Of a stretch of 64,000 bases of DNA, positions 43,733 to 53,841 are shown piece by piece (the first letter of the stretch is position 1; each line of letters begins with the position of its first letter). Under the pieces are notes generated by a model. That model did not search any database, was not told the DNA's origin, and saw only the letters and a program-made list of their open reading frames with translations. This stretch comes from Streptomyces griseoflavus (GTDB lineage Bacteria > Actinomycetota > Actinomycetes > Streptomycetales > Streptomycetaceae), in assembly GCF_014649995.1 (NCBI RefSeq), contig NZ_BMUC01000004.1, forward strand, positions 129,950-193,949, read 5' to 3'. A program made the translations under genes and the position numbers.

Positions 43733-45103
43733 TCAGCGGGGCAGGGCCCGCAGCATCAGCCGGCGCGGCCGGAGGGTGATGCCGATCCGGGGCCGGATGT
43801 CCGAACCGGGCACGTGCGCGAACCGGAAGGCGGAGGCGATCACCGCGGTGAGGAGCGTGAGCTCGGCCATCGAGAAGTGGTCGCTGGGGCATTTCCGGTT
43901 GCCCACGCTGAACGGGCTCATCGCGTACTTGGGCACGTCCTTGGACCGCTCCGGGAGCCAGCGGTCGGGGTCGAACTCCTCGTTCCGCTCGTAGGAACGC
44001 CGGTCGCGCTGGATGGCGTACGGACTGTAGATGAGGTCCGCCCCCTTGGGAATGCGGTATCCGCCGAGTTCCGTTTCGGCCACCGCGCGGCGGGTCAATA
44101 TCCATACGGCCGGATACAGCCGCAGCGTCTCCGTGACGACATTCGCGGTGTAGGTCAGCCGTCGGACGTCTTCGAATGCGACCGGGCGGTCCCCGACGAC
44201 CGCTTTCACCTCCTCGCGGATCTTGTCGCCGAGTTCCGGGTGCTCGGTGAGAACCAGGAGGAGCGACATGATCGTCGCCCCGACGGTTTCACTGCCGGGG
44301 GTGAGTATGGCGATGACCTGATCGTGGATCTCCTGTTCCCCGATGGGGTCGCCATTGTCGTCCTTCGCGTCCAGCAAAGCCGTCAGCAAATCGTCCGGCT
44401 TTTGACCGCTTGCCCGTCGGTCGGCCACGATCTCGTCGACCAGGACATGCAAATCGGTCAGCGCCCGGTTGAATTCCCGATTGGCCGGAACCGGCACCTT
44501 GTAGAGCGGCCCGAGCGGGACCACCATGCGCTGGTACATGCCGCTGAACAGGGCGGCCAGGTCGGTGCAGATGCGGTCCGCCCGGGCGTCCATGTAGCTG
44601 CCGCGCATCAGGCAGCGGGCGGCGATCCGGACGGCCGCCCGGAAGGACTCCGCCGTGATGTCGAGCTCCTCGCCGGAGTTCCACCGGTCCACGAGCGCGT
44701 ACGCCTCCTCCGCCATGATCGGCCCGTAGGCGGGGATCGCGTCGAGTTTGAAGGCGGGCTGGATGGTCCGGCGCTGACGCCGGTGCAGCGGGCCGTTGGC
44801 GGTGGCCACGCCCTCGTCGCCGAGCAGGTCCTGCAGGGACTCCCACAGTGGGCCGGCGATGATGTAGTCGGGGCTCAGGGCCACTTCCCCGGTGAGGGCG
44901 GGGGTGGTGACGGCGTACACCGTCTTCGGTCCGAGCTTCAGGCGCACCACGTCGCCGTGGTCGCGCAGGGCGGACATGAAGGCGAGCGGGTCGCGCGCCA
45001 GCTTCCAGCCGTGGCCGAGGACGGGGAGCCCTCCGCCGGCCAGGGGCGGCTCGCGCCGTGCGGTCGTCCCGGACGCTCCGGATTCCACCGATTCGACGGT
45101 CAT
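43733..45103 (-). CDS. cyp170A1: Cytochrome P450 CYP170A type (epi-isozizaene oxidase, albaflavenone synthase)
   Basis: A 456-residue P450. The haem-binding loop is [15 protein letters not shown] (about residue 405), with Ser rather than the usual Gly two after the Cys, as in CYP170A1. The K-helix motif is [12 protein letters not shown] and the I-helix is [13 protein letters not shown]. coelicolor CYP170A1 oxidises epi-isozizaene to albaflavenols and albaflavenone and has a second, terpene-synthase activity making farnesene; an Asp-rich segment [17 protein letters not shown] before the I-helix may belong to that site. The ATG overlaps the stop of the terpene synthase gene (ATGA), so the two enzymes are produced together. 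Confidence 0.94.
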   Translation of the reverse strand: MTVESVESGASGTTARREPPLAGGGLPVLGHGWKLARDPLAFMSALRDHGDVVRLKLGPKTVYAVTTPALTGEVALSPDYIIAGPLWESLQDLLGDEGVATANGPLHRRQRRTIQPAFKLDAIPAYGPIMAEEAYALVDRWNSGEELDITAESFRAAVRIAARCLMRGSYMDARADRICTDLAALFSGMYQRMVVPLGPLYKVPVPANREFNRALTDLHVLVDEIVADRRASGQKPDDLLTALLDAKDDNGDPIGEQEIHDQVIAILTPGSETVGATIMSLLLVLTEHPELGDKIREEVKAVVGDRPVAFEDVRRLTYTANVVTETLRLYPAVWILTRRAVAETELGGYRIPKGADLIYSPYAIQRDRRSYERNEEFDPDRWLPERSKDVPKYAMSPFSVGNRKCPSDHFSMAELTLLTAVIASAFRFAHVPGSDIRPRIGITLRPRRLMLRALPR

Positions 45104-46185
45104 TTCTCACCTGCCGCTTCGTTGTCGACGTACGGGGGTGTGGACCGGTCGTCCCAGCTGTCGACCCGGTACCGGCCGGACTCGTGGTGGAACCAGTAGA
45201 CGGAACTGAACCAGTTCCGCATCGTGGCGACGCAGGTGCGTACGGCAGCGCCCGTCTCCTTCCCTCCCACCGTGCCGTCGTCCAGACCGTCGGCGAAGCG
45301 TAAGGCTTCCTTCTCGGCCTGCTGGAATTCCCGGATGCATTCCTCCACACGGTGCCTGACTTCGGCAATGGCTTCTTCGAGTGTCAGCCCCTCGTGAGTG
45401 ACGAGACTGATGCCGAGATTGTGCACCTCACTGCCCGCTATTTCCTTCGGGAGTGAGCACAGGTCGTTGTACCAGGCGGCGAATTCCTGACTGAGCAGTG
45501 CCGCCTTCCGGTATGCCGGGTTCTTCCGCACCGCCTCGGGAAGTTCACTGCCCGCGCTCGGTTCCAGCAGGTCGGTCCAGATCCGGTGCGCGAAGGTGAG
45601 CCGGCGCAGTTCCAGGTATTCCTCGACGGTGGGGACGATTCCCTCCGTGCGGTTGTGGAATTCCTGGTCGTACGCCTCGATCACCGTGTGGAAGTGCCGG
45701 GCGAACCGCGCGTTCCAGGTGTCCGGCAGGAACCCGTACAGCCGCAGCACGCTGTCCGCGAGACCCGCGACCACCGGATCCTCGTGGCCGAGGTGGTCCC
45801 CGGGGCTGTCGAGGGCCGTGTGCAGCCTGTCCTTGAGCAGCCGCCACGAGGCGGGGCGGCCGTGGACGATGTCGCGGTCGTGCCGGTCGTCCCAGACGAA
45901 GAACCACGCGCTGTAGTCCGCTATCGCCTGGAGCACTTCGTCGGGGGCGGTCGTGTAGTACCCCGCCATGAGGTCGGTGTAGCACAGGCCGTCGGCATAT
46001 TCCGCCACCTTGTCCGGGGACATGAGCCGCTTTTCGAGCAGCCACGCCCGCGTCGTCTCCTGAAGCTTCGGCCAATACGGGTGGAGTTGCCGGGGAAATT
46101 CCTCCTCGATCACCGGAAGGGAGAGCGCCGGTGGAACTGCGACGGTGGTCGGTGTCGATGTGGTGCCGTGTGACAGAGCATGCAC
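45100..46185 (-). CDS. cyc1: epi-Isozizaene synthase (sesquiterpene cyclase)
   Basis: A 361-residue class I terpene cyclase, identical in length to the S. coelicolor enzyme. It cyclises farnesyl diphosphate to epi-isozizaene, precursor of the earthy antibiotic albaflavenone. The metal-binding motifs are DDRHD (about residue 99) and NDLCSLPKE (about 240). The C-terminal [17 protein letters not shown] with the pyrophosphate-sensing Arg-Tyr pair is present. I chose GTG 46185, preceded by GAGAGGGG; the frame is open 13 codons further. It is the first gene of a two-gene operon with the P450. Confidence 0.96.
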   Translation of the reverse strand: MHALSHGTTSTPTTVAVPPALSLPVIEEEFPRQLHPYWPKLQETTRAWLLEKRLMSPDKVAEYADGLCYTDLMAGYYTTAPDEVLQAIADYSAWFFVWDDRHDRDIVHGRPASWRLLKDRLHTALDSPGDHLGHEDPVVAGLADSVLRLYGFLPDTWNARFARHFHTVIEAYDQEFHNRTEGIVPTVEEYLELRRLTFAHRIWTDLLEPSAGSELPEAVRKNPAYRKAALLSQEFAAWYNDLCSLPKEIAGSEVHNLGISLVTHEGLTLEEAIAEVRHRVEECIREFQQAEKEALRFADGLDDGTVGGKETGAAVRTCVATMRNWFSSVYWFHHESGRYRVDSWDDRSTPPYVDNEAAGEK

Positions 46186-46333
46186 GAACAATCCCCTCTC
46201 AGCCGCCAGTTGGCGCGTGCCCACCCCCGAGCCGGGCGCACGCCGCGCGTATCACCGCACCTCCATTCAGCACCACGACTGACCGTTCTGGGAACGGATT
46301 TGCTTCATTCGCCGGTTCTCCGCACACGAAAAC

Positions 46334-46374
46334 GCACGGCGCCCGGCCGGACGGGGTCCGGCCGGGCGCCGTGC
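46334..46374 (-). terminator. Strong terminator after the peptide deformylase gene
   Basis: A perfect 18-bp stem (46334-46351 / 46357-46374, arm GCACGGCGCCCGGCCGGA) with a 5-base loop lies after the deformylase stop and before the terpene operon promoter region. Confidence 0.9.
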
Positions 46375-46407
46375 GCGGGGCGGTGAAGGGGCTGCTCCCG
46401 CCGCCGG

Positions 46408-47058
46408 TCAGTCGTTGGCGACCACGGGGTAGCGCGGCTCGTTCTCGGCCATCTGCCGCAGCGCCGCCTTGCGCTCCCGCTTGGAGAGCCGGTCGATGTA
46501 CAGGTAGCCGTAGAGGTGGTCGGTCTCGTGCTGCAAACACCGTGCGAAGTAGCCGGTGCCGCGTACCCGGACCGGGTTGCCCTTCTCGTCCTGGCCGGTC
46601 ACTTCGGCGTAGTCGGGGCGGGCCAGCGACGCGTACGCGGTGGGCACCGACAGGCAGCCCTCGCTGCTGTCGTCCAGCCGGCGCCGCTCGGCGGGCAGCT
46701 CCACGAGCTTCGGGTTGCAGATCACGCCGGTGTGCCGCACGCCCTCGTCGTCCGGGCAGTCGTAGACGAAGACCTTGAGGCCGACACCGATCTGGTTGGC
46801 GGCCAGGCCCACACCCTCGGCGGTGCGCTGGCTGGCGAACATGTCGGCGACCAGCTGCTGGAACTCCTCGCCGAAGTCGGTGACGTCCTGGCACTCCTTG
46901 TGCAGCACCGGGTTGCCGACCACCGTGATCGGGCGCGAGGTGCCGCGCTCCCGCCAGGCCGCCTCGCGCTCCTCGCAGTCCTCCGTGTCGATGACGTACC
47001 CCTCGTCGTCGACGGGGAGCACGCCCGCGTGCTGCTGATCGGTGTCCTGCTGAGCCAT
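46408..47058 (-). CDS. def: Peptide deformylase
   Basis: A 216-residue metalloenzyme removing the formyl group from nascent proteins. All three family motifs are intact: [10 protein letters not shown] (about residue 84), EGCLSVP with the metal Cys (about 134) and QHETDHLYG with HExxH-type ligands (about 176). An N-terminal extension of about 40 acidic residues ([20 protein letters not shown]) is longer than in E. coli and common in actinomycetes. Streptomyces carry several deformylases, so this is one paralogue. The TPR gene lies 78 bases upstream on the same strand. Confidence 0.95.
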   Translation of the reverse strand: MAQQDTDQQHAGVLPVDDEGYVIDTEDCEEREAAWRERGTSRPITVVGNPVLHKECQDVTDFGEEFQQLVADMFASQRTAEGVGLAANQIGVGLKVFVYDCPDDEGVRHTGVICNPKLVELPAERRRLDDSSEGCLSVPTAYASLARPDYAEVTGQDEKGNPVRVRGTGYFARCLQHETDHLYGYLYIDRLSKRERKAALRQMAENEPRYPVVAND

Positions 47059-47136
47059 GACCGGGGTGTGCCTTCCTGGGAAAAACGGGGGTGTGGTGCG
47101 GATACAGCGTACGGCGAACGGCGCGGGCGGCCGTCC

Positions 47137-48117
47137 CTAACAGACCTCTTCGAGATCCCGCCAGTCCCGGGAATCGGGGCTGTCCGCGACCCATCCGTCC
47201 AGCAACCCCCGGACCAGCGAGGCCGGCGCGGCAAGCCCGCACTCGCGCTCCGGCACCCACGACTGCCCGTCCGTGACGTGGCCCAGCGGTCCGGGGTGCC
47301 CCGGCTCGCTGTGGTCGTGCGGGTCGAGGTGCTCGCCCTCGCCCTCGTCGGACGGCATCCGCGACTCCGAGCACATCCGGCACAGCAGCCGCACGGAGGA
47401 CGACCAGTCCTCGGCGGCGAAACCGGCGTCGGAGGCGAGCTGTTCCAGCGCGTCCCGGTCGGCCTCGGAGGCGGCCTCCAGCAGCACCACCCAGGTCGGC
47501 ACCGGCGAGGGCGCCCACAACTCGATCTCGTCGAACACCGGGTAGGTGTGGCCGGCGGCGGTGCTCCGCTCGCCGTGCGGGACGCCGTCGTGGAGCACGA
47601 CCTCGCCCCAGCGGCGCCCGGAGGACGGCAGCGGAATGGACAGCACCTCGATCCGGGCGGGGTCCAGGCGCCGGCCCCACACGACCTCCGCCTCCCCCTC
47701 CGGGGAGAGCCGGACGGCCGCGCTGCCCAGGTCCATGCCGAGGGGCTCACCGGAGTCGGTGGCCGGCCCCGGCACCTTCAGTCCGTAGGCCTGCCAGGCC
47801 CGCCGGGCCAGCGGCCAGTCCTGCAGGGCGGTGGCGGCGATGCCGACGTTCCACCAGTCGGGAGCGCCGGCGTCGCGGTCGAGCAGCGCCACGGCGCGCA
47901 GACCGGCCGCGCGGGCCTGCTCCCAGTCGTGCCGGAACTTGTGCAGCAGCGCGAGGTTGAACCAGGACTCCGACAGCCAGGGTTCCAGGTCGGCGGCACG
48001 TGTCAGCAGCGCGCCCGCGTCCTCGTACCGGCCGTCGCCGATGAGCGTGAACGCGCGGTCCGTGGCCTGCCGCCAGGAGGCGGAGGGCCGGTGCCGTCCC
48101 TTGCCGAAGATCCTCAC
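47137..48117 (-). CDS. TPR-containing protein of unknown function
   Basis: A 326-residue protein. Two or three tetratricopeptide repeats occupy the N-terminal 110 residues (ATDRAFTLIGDGRYEDAGALL, ESWFNLALLHKFRHDWEQA, then WWNVGIAATALQDWPLARRAW). The remainder (about 125-326) is a beta-rich domain with AEVVWGRRLDPARIEVLSIPLP and a C-terminal region holding CRMCSES, which may bind metal. I chose GTG 48117 (RIFGKGRHRPS); the frame is open 37 codons further upstream. It is conserved in streptomycetes but functionally unassigned. It probably scaffolds a protein complex. Confidence 0.82.
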   Translation of the reverse strand: MRIFGKGRHRPSASWRQATDRAFTLIGDGRYEDAGALLTRAADLEPWLSESWFNLALLHKFRHDWEQARAAGLRAVALLDRDAGAPDWWNVGIAATALQDWPLARRAWQAYGLKVPGPATDSGEPLGMDLGSAAVRLSPEGEAEVVWGRRLDPARIEVLSIPLPSSGRRWGEVVLHDGVPHGERSTAAGHTYPVFDEIELWAPSPVPTWVVLLEAASEADRDALEQLASDAGFAAEDWSSSVRLLCRMCSESRMPSDEGEGEHLDPHDHSEPGHPGPLGHVTDGQSWVPERECGLAAPASLVRGLLDGWVADSPDSRDWRDLEEVC

Positions 48118-48274
48118 GATTCCCGCCTGCCAGTTCCGTTCGGTGGGCCGGCTGTTCCGCACCGCGCCCCCGGACACCCTCTCCTTCGCATCCAACCACG
48201 TACGGCCGCGAGGACGCTCATTACCCATGGGTTACCCAGCCTCGTACGGGGTCAGACAGCCGTGTTCGCGGCTC

Positions 48275-49522
48275 TCACCGCGAGCGGTCCGGGTACTCAC
48301 GCGCCTCCTCCGTCTTCCGGGACAGGACTCGGGCCAAGGCGTCGACGACCTCCGGCGCGTACTCCCCGGCGGCGGCGAGCCTCAGTTCCTCCAGGGCGGT
48401 CAGCGGCCCGCCGGGACCTCCTTCCCGGGACTTCTCCTCGTACGCGTTCACCACCCGGACGATCCGTGCGGCGAGCGGCTGCTCCCCGTGCGGATCGGCC
48501 TGGCGTTCGACGATACGGGCCACCCGGGGGTCGACGCCGGTCTGGCGTACGACCGCGCCGCCGAGCAGGGCGATCCGCCGCTGCTCGGTGACCGGCAGTC
48601 CGGCGGTGGCGCCGGCGGGGACCGGGTCGACGAGGCTGAGCTGGCCGATGTCGTGCATCAGTGCCGCGTGCTCCAGCACGTTCAGTTCGGCCTCGGTCAG
48701 CCCGAGGTCCCGGCCCACCGCCCGGCTAAGGGCGGCGACCCGGCGGGCGTGCCCGGCGGGGGTGTACCCGGCGATCTCGGTGGCGCGCGCCAGGGAGGCG
48801 ATGGTCTGCCGGTAGGTGGCGCGCACGGCCGCGTACCGCCGGTAGGACAGTTGCGCGAGCAGCAGGGGGACGGAGAAGACGGGCAGCGCCCACAGCCCGA
48901 CGACCGCGACCCCGAGGGCCATCACCGCGCCGGTGGCGATGACGGCCGCGCCGATGCCGGGAACGGCCCGCAGCTCGTCGCGGAGCATCGGCAGGAAGGG
49001 CCAGCCGGTGCGGGAGCGGGCGAGCGCGGCGGCCAGCACGGCGTCGCACAGCGCGGACAGGGACAGCAGGGCGAGCAGCAGCAGCGCGTGCGCGGGCCCG
49101 CCCCAGTCGTCGAAGGCGCCCCTGCCGGAGAGCGGCTGGAAGCACACGGCGACGAAGCCGACGGCCAGCACCCGGCGGGCCGGTGCGTCGAGGGCGGGCC
49201 CGTCGCCGCGCCCGACGTGCGGCACGCTGCCGAGCAGGGACGCGGCGAGCACCACGGTGACGACCTGGGCGGCGCCGGGCTGGGCCGGGCGTCCGGCGAT
49301 CTCCCCCAGCAGCGCGTACGACAGCGATCCGGCGGCGGCGAGCGGCGCGCCCTCCCGGACCAGCGTCCCGCCCCGCCGGGTGAGCTCGCCGACGGTGACG
49401 AGCACCCCGAAGGCCAGGGCGGCGCCCCGGTCCGCGACGCCGTGGTGGAGGGTGCTGCCGAGGCAGCCCGCGGCGAGGACGACGGCGCAGACGTGCACGA
49501 CGGTGTGCAGGCGGGGCCTCAC
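48275..49522 (-). CDS. Membrane HD-domain protein, degenerate HD-GYP
   Basis: A 415-residue protein with about seven membrane spans in residues 1-200, then a cytosolic HD domain. The HD pair is in EHAALMHDIGQLSLVDP (about 280), preceded by AGYTPAGHARRVAALSRAVG. The region where an HD-GYP protein has HHE...GYP is replaced by ERQADPHGEQPLAARIV, so c-di-GMP hydrolysis is doubtful. It overlaps the upstream canonical HD-GYP gene by four bases (GTGA), so the pair is made together and may form a heteromer in which this is the regulatory half. Confidence 0.85.
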   Translation of the reverse strand: MRPRLHTVVHVCAVVLAAGCLGSTLHHGVADRGAALAFGVLVTVGELTRRGGTLVREGAPLAAAGSLSYALLGEIAGRPAQPGAAQVVTVVLAASLLGSVPHVGRGDGPALDAPARRVLAVGFVAVCFQPLSGRGAFDDWGGPAHALLLLALLSLSALCDAVLAAALARSRTGWPFLPMLRDELRAVPGIGAAVIATGAVMALGVAVVGLWALPVFSVPLLLAQLSYRRYAAVRATYRQTIASLARATEIAGYTPAGHARRVAALSRAVGRDLGLTEAELNVLEHAALMHDIGQLSLVDPVPAGATAGLPVTEQRRIALLGGAVVRQTGVDPRVARIVERQADPHGEQPLAARIVRVVNAYEEKSREGGPGGPLTALEELRLAAAGEYAPEVVDALARVLSRKTEEAREYPDRSR

Positions 49523-50901
49523 CGGCGCGCCCCGGGGCGGTCGGTGAGGTTCCGGGCGGCGGGGCCGGGTACGGGGGTGGCGCGGGTGTCGTCGGCGGTC
49601 ACCGCGGGATGCCATCCCGTCCGGCCGACGGCCCGGACCAGCGCGCTCACCATCCGCGGGTCGAAGTGGGTGCCCGCGCACCGGCGGAGTTCCTCCAGCG
49701 CGGCCGGGACGGGCCGCGCCCGGCTGTAGGAGCGGGTGGAGGTCATCGCGTCGAAGGCGTCGGCGACGGCGACCACCCGGGCGGACTCGGGGATCTGACC
49801 GCCCGCCAGTCCGTAGGGGTAGCCGGATCCGTCGAGGCGCTCGTGGTGGTGCAGCACCGCCGCGCGGGCCTCGCCGAGGAAGGAGATGCCCCGCACCATC
49901 TCGTGTCCGTACTCGGGGTGCAGCTCGATCACCCGGCGTTCCTCGGGGGTCAGCGGGCCGTCCTTGGTGAGCAGCCGGGTGGGCACGCCGAGCTTGCCGA
50001 CGTCGTGCAGGATGCCCGCGAAGCGCAGCACCTCGACGCGTTCGTCGTCCAGGCCGAGTTCCCGCGCGATCATCGTCGAGGCCCGTCCGACGCGTTCGCT
50101 GTGCCCGCGCGTGTAGCCGTCCTTGATGTCGACGGCCTGGACGAGGGCGCGGATGGTGGCCTGGTGGGCGGCCCGCTCGCGGTGGGCCTGGGCGAACGCC
50201 CACCAGGAGACGCCCATCGGCAGCAGCACCAGCAGCGCCGCCACGGGGCCGTACGTACTGCGCCACAGCAGTGCCATCATCAGCCCGGCGAGTCCGTGCA
50301 CGGTGAGCGGGGCCAGGGATCTCAGGAACCTCCCCGCCCAGCCGGCCGCGGCCGCCGTCCGGGCTCCGCGCGGGAGCGGGCCGGCCGCCGTCGCCGGGAC
50401 GCCGCCGTCGAGCAGCGTGAGCACCAGGCAGAACGCCAGCACCGCGGCCCCGGCCGCCACGAGCGCGCCCGGCACGTCACAGGCCGCCACGGCGTCCCGG
50501 CCCCCGGCCGCCAGGTGGGCCCGGCTCGCGGCCCACACCGCGAGGACGAGCCGGCCGGCCCGCCACAGCCGGCGCACCCGGCGCGGCCGCTGCTCCACGG
50601 GGAGCAGCAGCGCCCCGGGCAGCGCGACCAGCGCCGCGGCCTGCGGCGGCAGCAGGAAGGCCCCGGCGAGCAGGACGGGGTGGAAGATGCCGCCCGGATA
50701 CGGGGCGGGGACGAGGCGCGACCGGGCGACGCGCTCGCAGCCGGCGTACAGCGCGGCGAGCAGGACGACGGGTGCCCAGGGGATCCGGGCGCCGGGCGGG
50801 AGCCCCGGTGACGGGAGCCCCGGGAGGGGGAGCAGACTGAGCAGGGCCAGCAGGGTGACACCGGCGACATACGCCCGGGCCCTTGCCGGTAACGCCTCCA
50901 T
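49519..50901 (-). CDS. Membrane-bound HD-GYP domain protein, putative c-di-GMP phosphodiesterase
   Basis: A 460-residue protein with about seven to eight spans in residues 10-240 and a complete HD-GYP domain (about 250-420). Motifs are GYTRGHSERVGRAS, FAGILHDVGKLGVP (HD), ELHPEYGHEMVRG, and HHHERLDGSGYPYGLAGGQIP with the GYP signature. The family hydrolyses cyclic di-GMP, which in Streptomyces controls BldD and development, or cGAMP-type dinucleotides. ATG 50901 follows GGGAGGGG. A coupled degenerate partner is encoded downstream. The rsrA-sigR operon lies next downstream of nothing else, separated by 145 bases on the same strand. Confidence 0.9.
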   Translation of the reverse strand: MEALPARARAYVAGVTLLALLSLLPLPGLPSPGLPPGARIPWAPVVLLAALYAGCERVARSRLVPAPYPGGIFHPVLLAGAFLLPPQAAALVALPGALLLPVEQRPRRVRRLWRAGRLVLAVWAASRAHLAAGGRDAVAACDVPGALVAAGAAVLAFCLVLTLLDGGVPATAAGPLPRGARTAAAAGWAGRFLRSLAPLTVHGLAGLMMALLWRSTYGPVAALLVLLPMGVSWWAFAQAHRERAAHQATIRALVQAVDIKDGYTRGHSERVGRASTMIARELGLDDERVEVLRFAGILHDVGKLGVPTRLLTKDGPLTPEERRVIELHPEYGHEMVRGISFLGEARAAVLHHHERLDGSGYPYGLAGGQIPESARVVAVADAFDAMTSTRSYSRARPVPAALEELRRCAGTHFDPRMVSALVRAVGRTGWHPAVTADDTRATPVPGPAARNLTDRPGARR

Positions 50902-51046
50902 GAGCCCCTCCCCCGACCGTGCCCGCCGCACTCGGCGTGACGTCCGCCAGGCTCTGGAGCCTAGGGCGGCGGGGGGTGCCTCCACGGGCCGATAACCCGC
51001 GGATTAGCACGTACGAGTGACAGGAGGGCCGGGGGCCGTCAGGAGT

Positions 51047-51345
51047 TCAGGACTCCTGGGGGGTGGCCGTGACGTCCTGGTCGGGGACGGCCTGGCCGGA
51101 GCGGATCAGGTCGATCCGCCCCATCACCTTGGAGCGCAGGTCGCCCGGCACGTCGTCCTGGCCGCAGCAGCGCTTGACCAGCTTCTTCACGGCCTGCTCG
51201 AGCCCGTACTTCTCCAGGCACGGGGAGCATTCCTCGAAGTGGTGCTCGAACTTCACACAGTCGGAATCCGGCATCTCACGGTCGAGGAACTCGTAGAGAT
51301 GATCGAGGATTTCGCTGCAATCCGTCTCGTGCGGCTCTCCGCAGC

Positions 51346-51349
<4 letters not shown>
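51047..51349 (-). CDS. rsrA: Redox-sensitive zinc anti-sigma factor RsrA
   Basis: A 100-residue ZAS-family protein nearly identical to S. coelicolor RsrA in its first 80 residues. Zinc/redox residues are Cys11 (ETDCSEIL), His37 and Cys41, Cys44 in the HxxxCxxC motif (HHFEECSPC). Disulphide stress forms a Cys11-Cys44 type bond, expels zinc and frees SigR. The C-terminal tail (DVTATPQES) is shorter than in S. coelicolor. The ATG overlaps the sigR stop (ATGA), so factor and antagonist are translated together. Confidence 0.97.
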
Positions 51350-52032
<683 letters not shown>

Positions 52033-52255
52033 CTCCTCCAGTGTCGTCGTGAGACCGAGACCGGTCTCACCCGAATCGGAGGATAGACGACGATCCGGTC
52101 CGCCCGCCGCCCGAACAGGGGCGGTCTTCGCCGCGTGCAGCACCGTCCACTCCAGGTCGGCGCGGGCACTGCGGCTCGGGCAGAACGTGGAACCCATGCG
52201 GCGGACTCCCTCTCCTATGACGGTGGTGCCGTCGACCGGCAGATACGTCCGTCCC

Positions 52256-52282
52256 AACAGCGGGAGCCGCCCGGGCATTCCC
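52256..52282 (-). promoter_or_regulatory. SigR-dependent autoregulatory promoter (sigRp2 type)
   Basis: On the minus strand GGGAAT (52277-52282) is followed after exactly 18 bases by GTT (52256-52258, within TGTTGGG), the SigR consensus GGGAAT-N18-GTT. It lies about 60 bases before ATG 52197, the start of the long isoform, as in the known feedback loop. Confidence 0.9.
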
Positions 52283-52320
52283 GGGACTCAGCCGAGGGCC
52301 CCGGGACTCAGCCGAGGGCC
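52281..52320. repeat. Perfect 20-base tandem duplication at the sigR promoter
   Basis: The unit CCGGGACTCAGCCGAGGGCC occurs twice in direct succession (52281-52300 and 52301-52320). The distal copy includes the stop codon of the alpha/beta hydrolase gene and the proximal copy abuts the -35 of the SigR promoter. It looks like a recent slippage duplication that added 20 bases between the two transcription units. Confidence 0.92.
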
Positions 52321-52973
52321 CCGGTCCACCGCACGACGGCGCCGGTGACGACCGCCACGGCCTCGTCCTGGGTGATGTCCGCCCGCTTGGGCACGGCGAA
52401 GCCGTGATCGCCGTGCGGGACCTCGACCAGTTCGTAGGCCCCCTCGGGGAACTCCCCGGGCCTGCCGAACGGGTCGTTGCCGCCCTGGACGACGAGCGTG
52501 GGCACGCCGGCGCCCAGCAGCTCGTCGGCGCGGGACCTCTCCGGCCTGCCCGGCGGATGGAGGGGGAAGCTCAGGGCGAGGACGGCACGGGCGCCGAGTT
52601 CCGTGGCGGTGCGGCAGGCGACGCGGGCGCCGGCGCTGCGCCCTCCCGAAATCACCGGCAGGCCCGGTGCCGCCAGCGCGGGCCAGATGCCGCGCCAGCC
52701 GGTGTCCAGGGTCTTCGGAGCGGGGGCGACCTTCTTGCCGGCCACCCGCCAGGGCTGTTCGACGAGGGCGACGCTCACCCCGTGCGCGGGCAGCGCGGCG
52801 GCGAGCGCCCTGAGGTCCCGTGCCTCGATGCCGCCGCCGGCGCCGTGGCTCACGGCGAGGACCAGGCGGGCCCGGCCGGGGGCACGGTGCCAGGTGATGC
52901 GGGCGGGGCCGGCGTCCGTCCCGACGGTCTCGGTCACGTCCGTCACGTCTGCGTCTGCGCTGTGGGGGGTCAC
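52308..52973 (-). CDS. Alpha/beta-hydrolase (KANL3/Tex30, dienelactone-hydrolase-like)
   Basis: A 221-residue alpha/beta-hydrolase. The oxyanion strand is VLAVSHGAGGG (about residue 40). The nucleophile elbow is VISGGRSAGARVACR (Ser about 115). The acid is in VVQGGNDPFGRP and the catalytic His in VEVPHGDHGF. The family hydrolyses small esters or acyl groups; the physiological substrate is unknown. The first 20 residues are a variable Thr/Asp/Val-rich N-terminus. GTG 52973 lies one base after the stop of the YedK-type gene, so they form an operon. Its stop lies inside the 20-base tandem duplication next to the sigR promoter. Confidence 0.87.
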   Translation of the reverse strand: MTPHSADADVTDVTETVGTDAGPARITWHRAPGRARLVLAVSHGAGGGIEARDLRALAAALPAHGVSVALVEQPWRVAGKKVAPAPKTLDTGWRGIWPALAAPGLPVISGGRSAGARVACRTATELGARAVLALSFPLHPPGRPERSRADELLGAGVPTLVVQGGNDPFGRPGEFPEGAYELVEVPHGDHGFAVPKRADITQDEAVAVVTGAVVRWTGALG

Positions 52974-52974
52974 G

Positions 52975-53790
52975 TCAGAAGAGTGTGCCCTCTTCCGGTG
53001 CGGTCAGCTCCTTCAGCAGCTCCGGCCCGTTGTTGCGGACGTTGCTGACCGCCGTGGCGACCGGGTAGGCGCGCATCAGGCCGGCGGGCGGCGGGGCGAG
53101 CAGCTCGCGCAGCTCGTCGACGTCGGTGCGGGCCGGGTCCAGCCAGGCGTCCCAGCGGTCCGGGGTGAGCATCAGCGGCATCCGCGGGTGGATCTCGGCG
53201 AGGGCGTGCGGCCCGTCCGCCGGGGCCACGGCGAGCGGGCTGCTCTCCGCCTCGGTGGTGATGACGGAGCAGGTCACCCACCAGGCCAGGGGGTGGTCGT
53301 CGGGCAGCGTCCGGTCACGCCAGAACTCGTAGAGCCCGGCCATGGCGAACACGGAGCCGTCGGCCGGCGTCACGAAGTAGGGCTGCTTGCGGGGCCGCTT
53401 CTTCCGGCCCTCGACCTCCAGGTCGCGCTCCTCCTTGCCGGTGACCCACTCGTAGTAGCCGTCGGCGGGCAGGATGCAGCGCCGGGAGGAGAAGGCGCGG
53501 CGGTAGGACGGCTTCTCGTGGACCGTCTCCGCGCGGGCGTTGATCATCCGGGCGCCGCCCTCGGGGGTCTTCGACCAGGAGGGCACCAGTCCCCACTTCA
53601 GCTTCCGCAGCTGCCGAACCGGACGCGGGTCCGGCACGTCCTTGAGGGCACGGTCGAGAACGGCGTGGACCTCCTTGGTCGGCGCCACGTTGAAATCGGG
53701 CTCCAGGGTCTCCTCCGGCTCCCACTTCTCGATCCCGAAGATCCCCGCGAGGTCCTCGGGCCTGCGACTCGCTGCATACCGTCCGCACAT
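52975..53790 (-). CDS. SOS response-associated abasic-site protein (YedK/HMCES, SRAP domain)
   Basis: A 271-residue SRAP-domain protein. The catalytic Cys2 follows the initiator Met (MCGRYAASRRPEDLAG), and the other active-site elements are NVAPTKEV, WGLVPSWSK, INARAETVHEKPSYRRAF, the Glu of GYYEWV, and the His of HPRMPLML. The family forms a stable thiazolidine cross-link with abasic sites in single-stranded DNA and so shields them. A Lys/Arg-rich insert (EVEGRKKRPRKQP) lies near residue 135. The ATG must be 53790, because Cys2 has to be at the N-terminus. No strong ribosome site is visible. The hydrolase gene follows. Confidence 0.93.
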   Translation of the reverse strand: MCGRYAASRRPEDLAGIFGIEKWEPEETLEPDFNVAPTKEVHAVLDRALKDVPDPRPVRQLRKLKWGLVPSWSKTPEGGARMINARAETVHEKPSYRRAFSSRRCILPADGYYEWVTGKEERDLEVEGRKKRPRKQPYFVTPADGSVFAMAGLYEFWRDRTLPDDHPLAWWVTCSVITTEAESSPLAVAPADGPHALAEIHPRMPLMLTPDRWDAWLDPARTDVDELRELLAPPPAGLMRAYPVATAVSNVRNNGPELLKELTAPEEGTLF

Positions 53791-53841
53791 ACGTGCAACA
53801 CTGCCAGACTCCGTACGCACACAGGGGGCGATCCGCCACAC

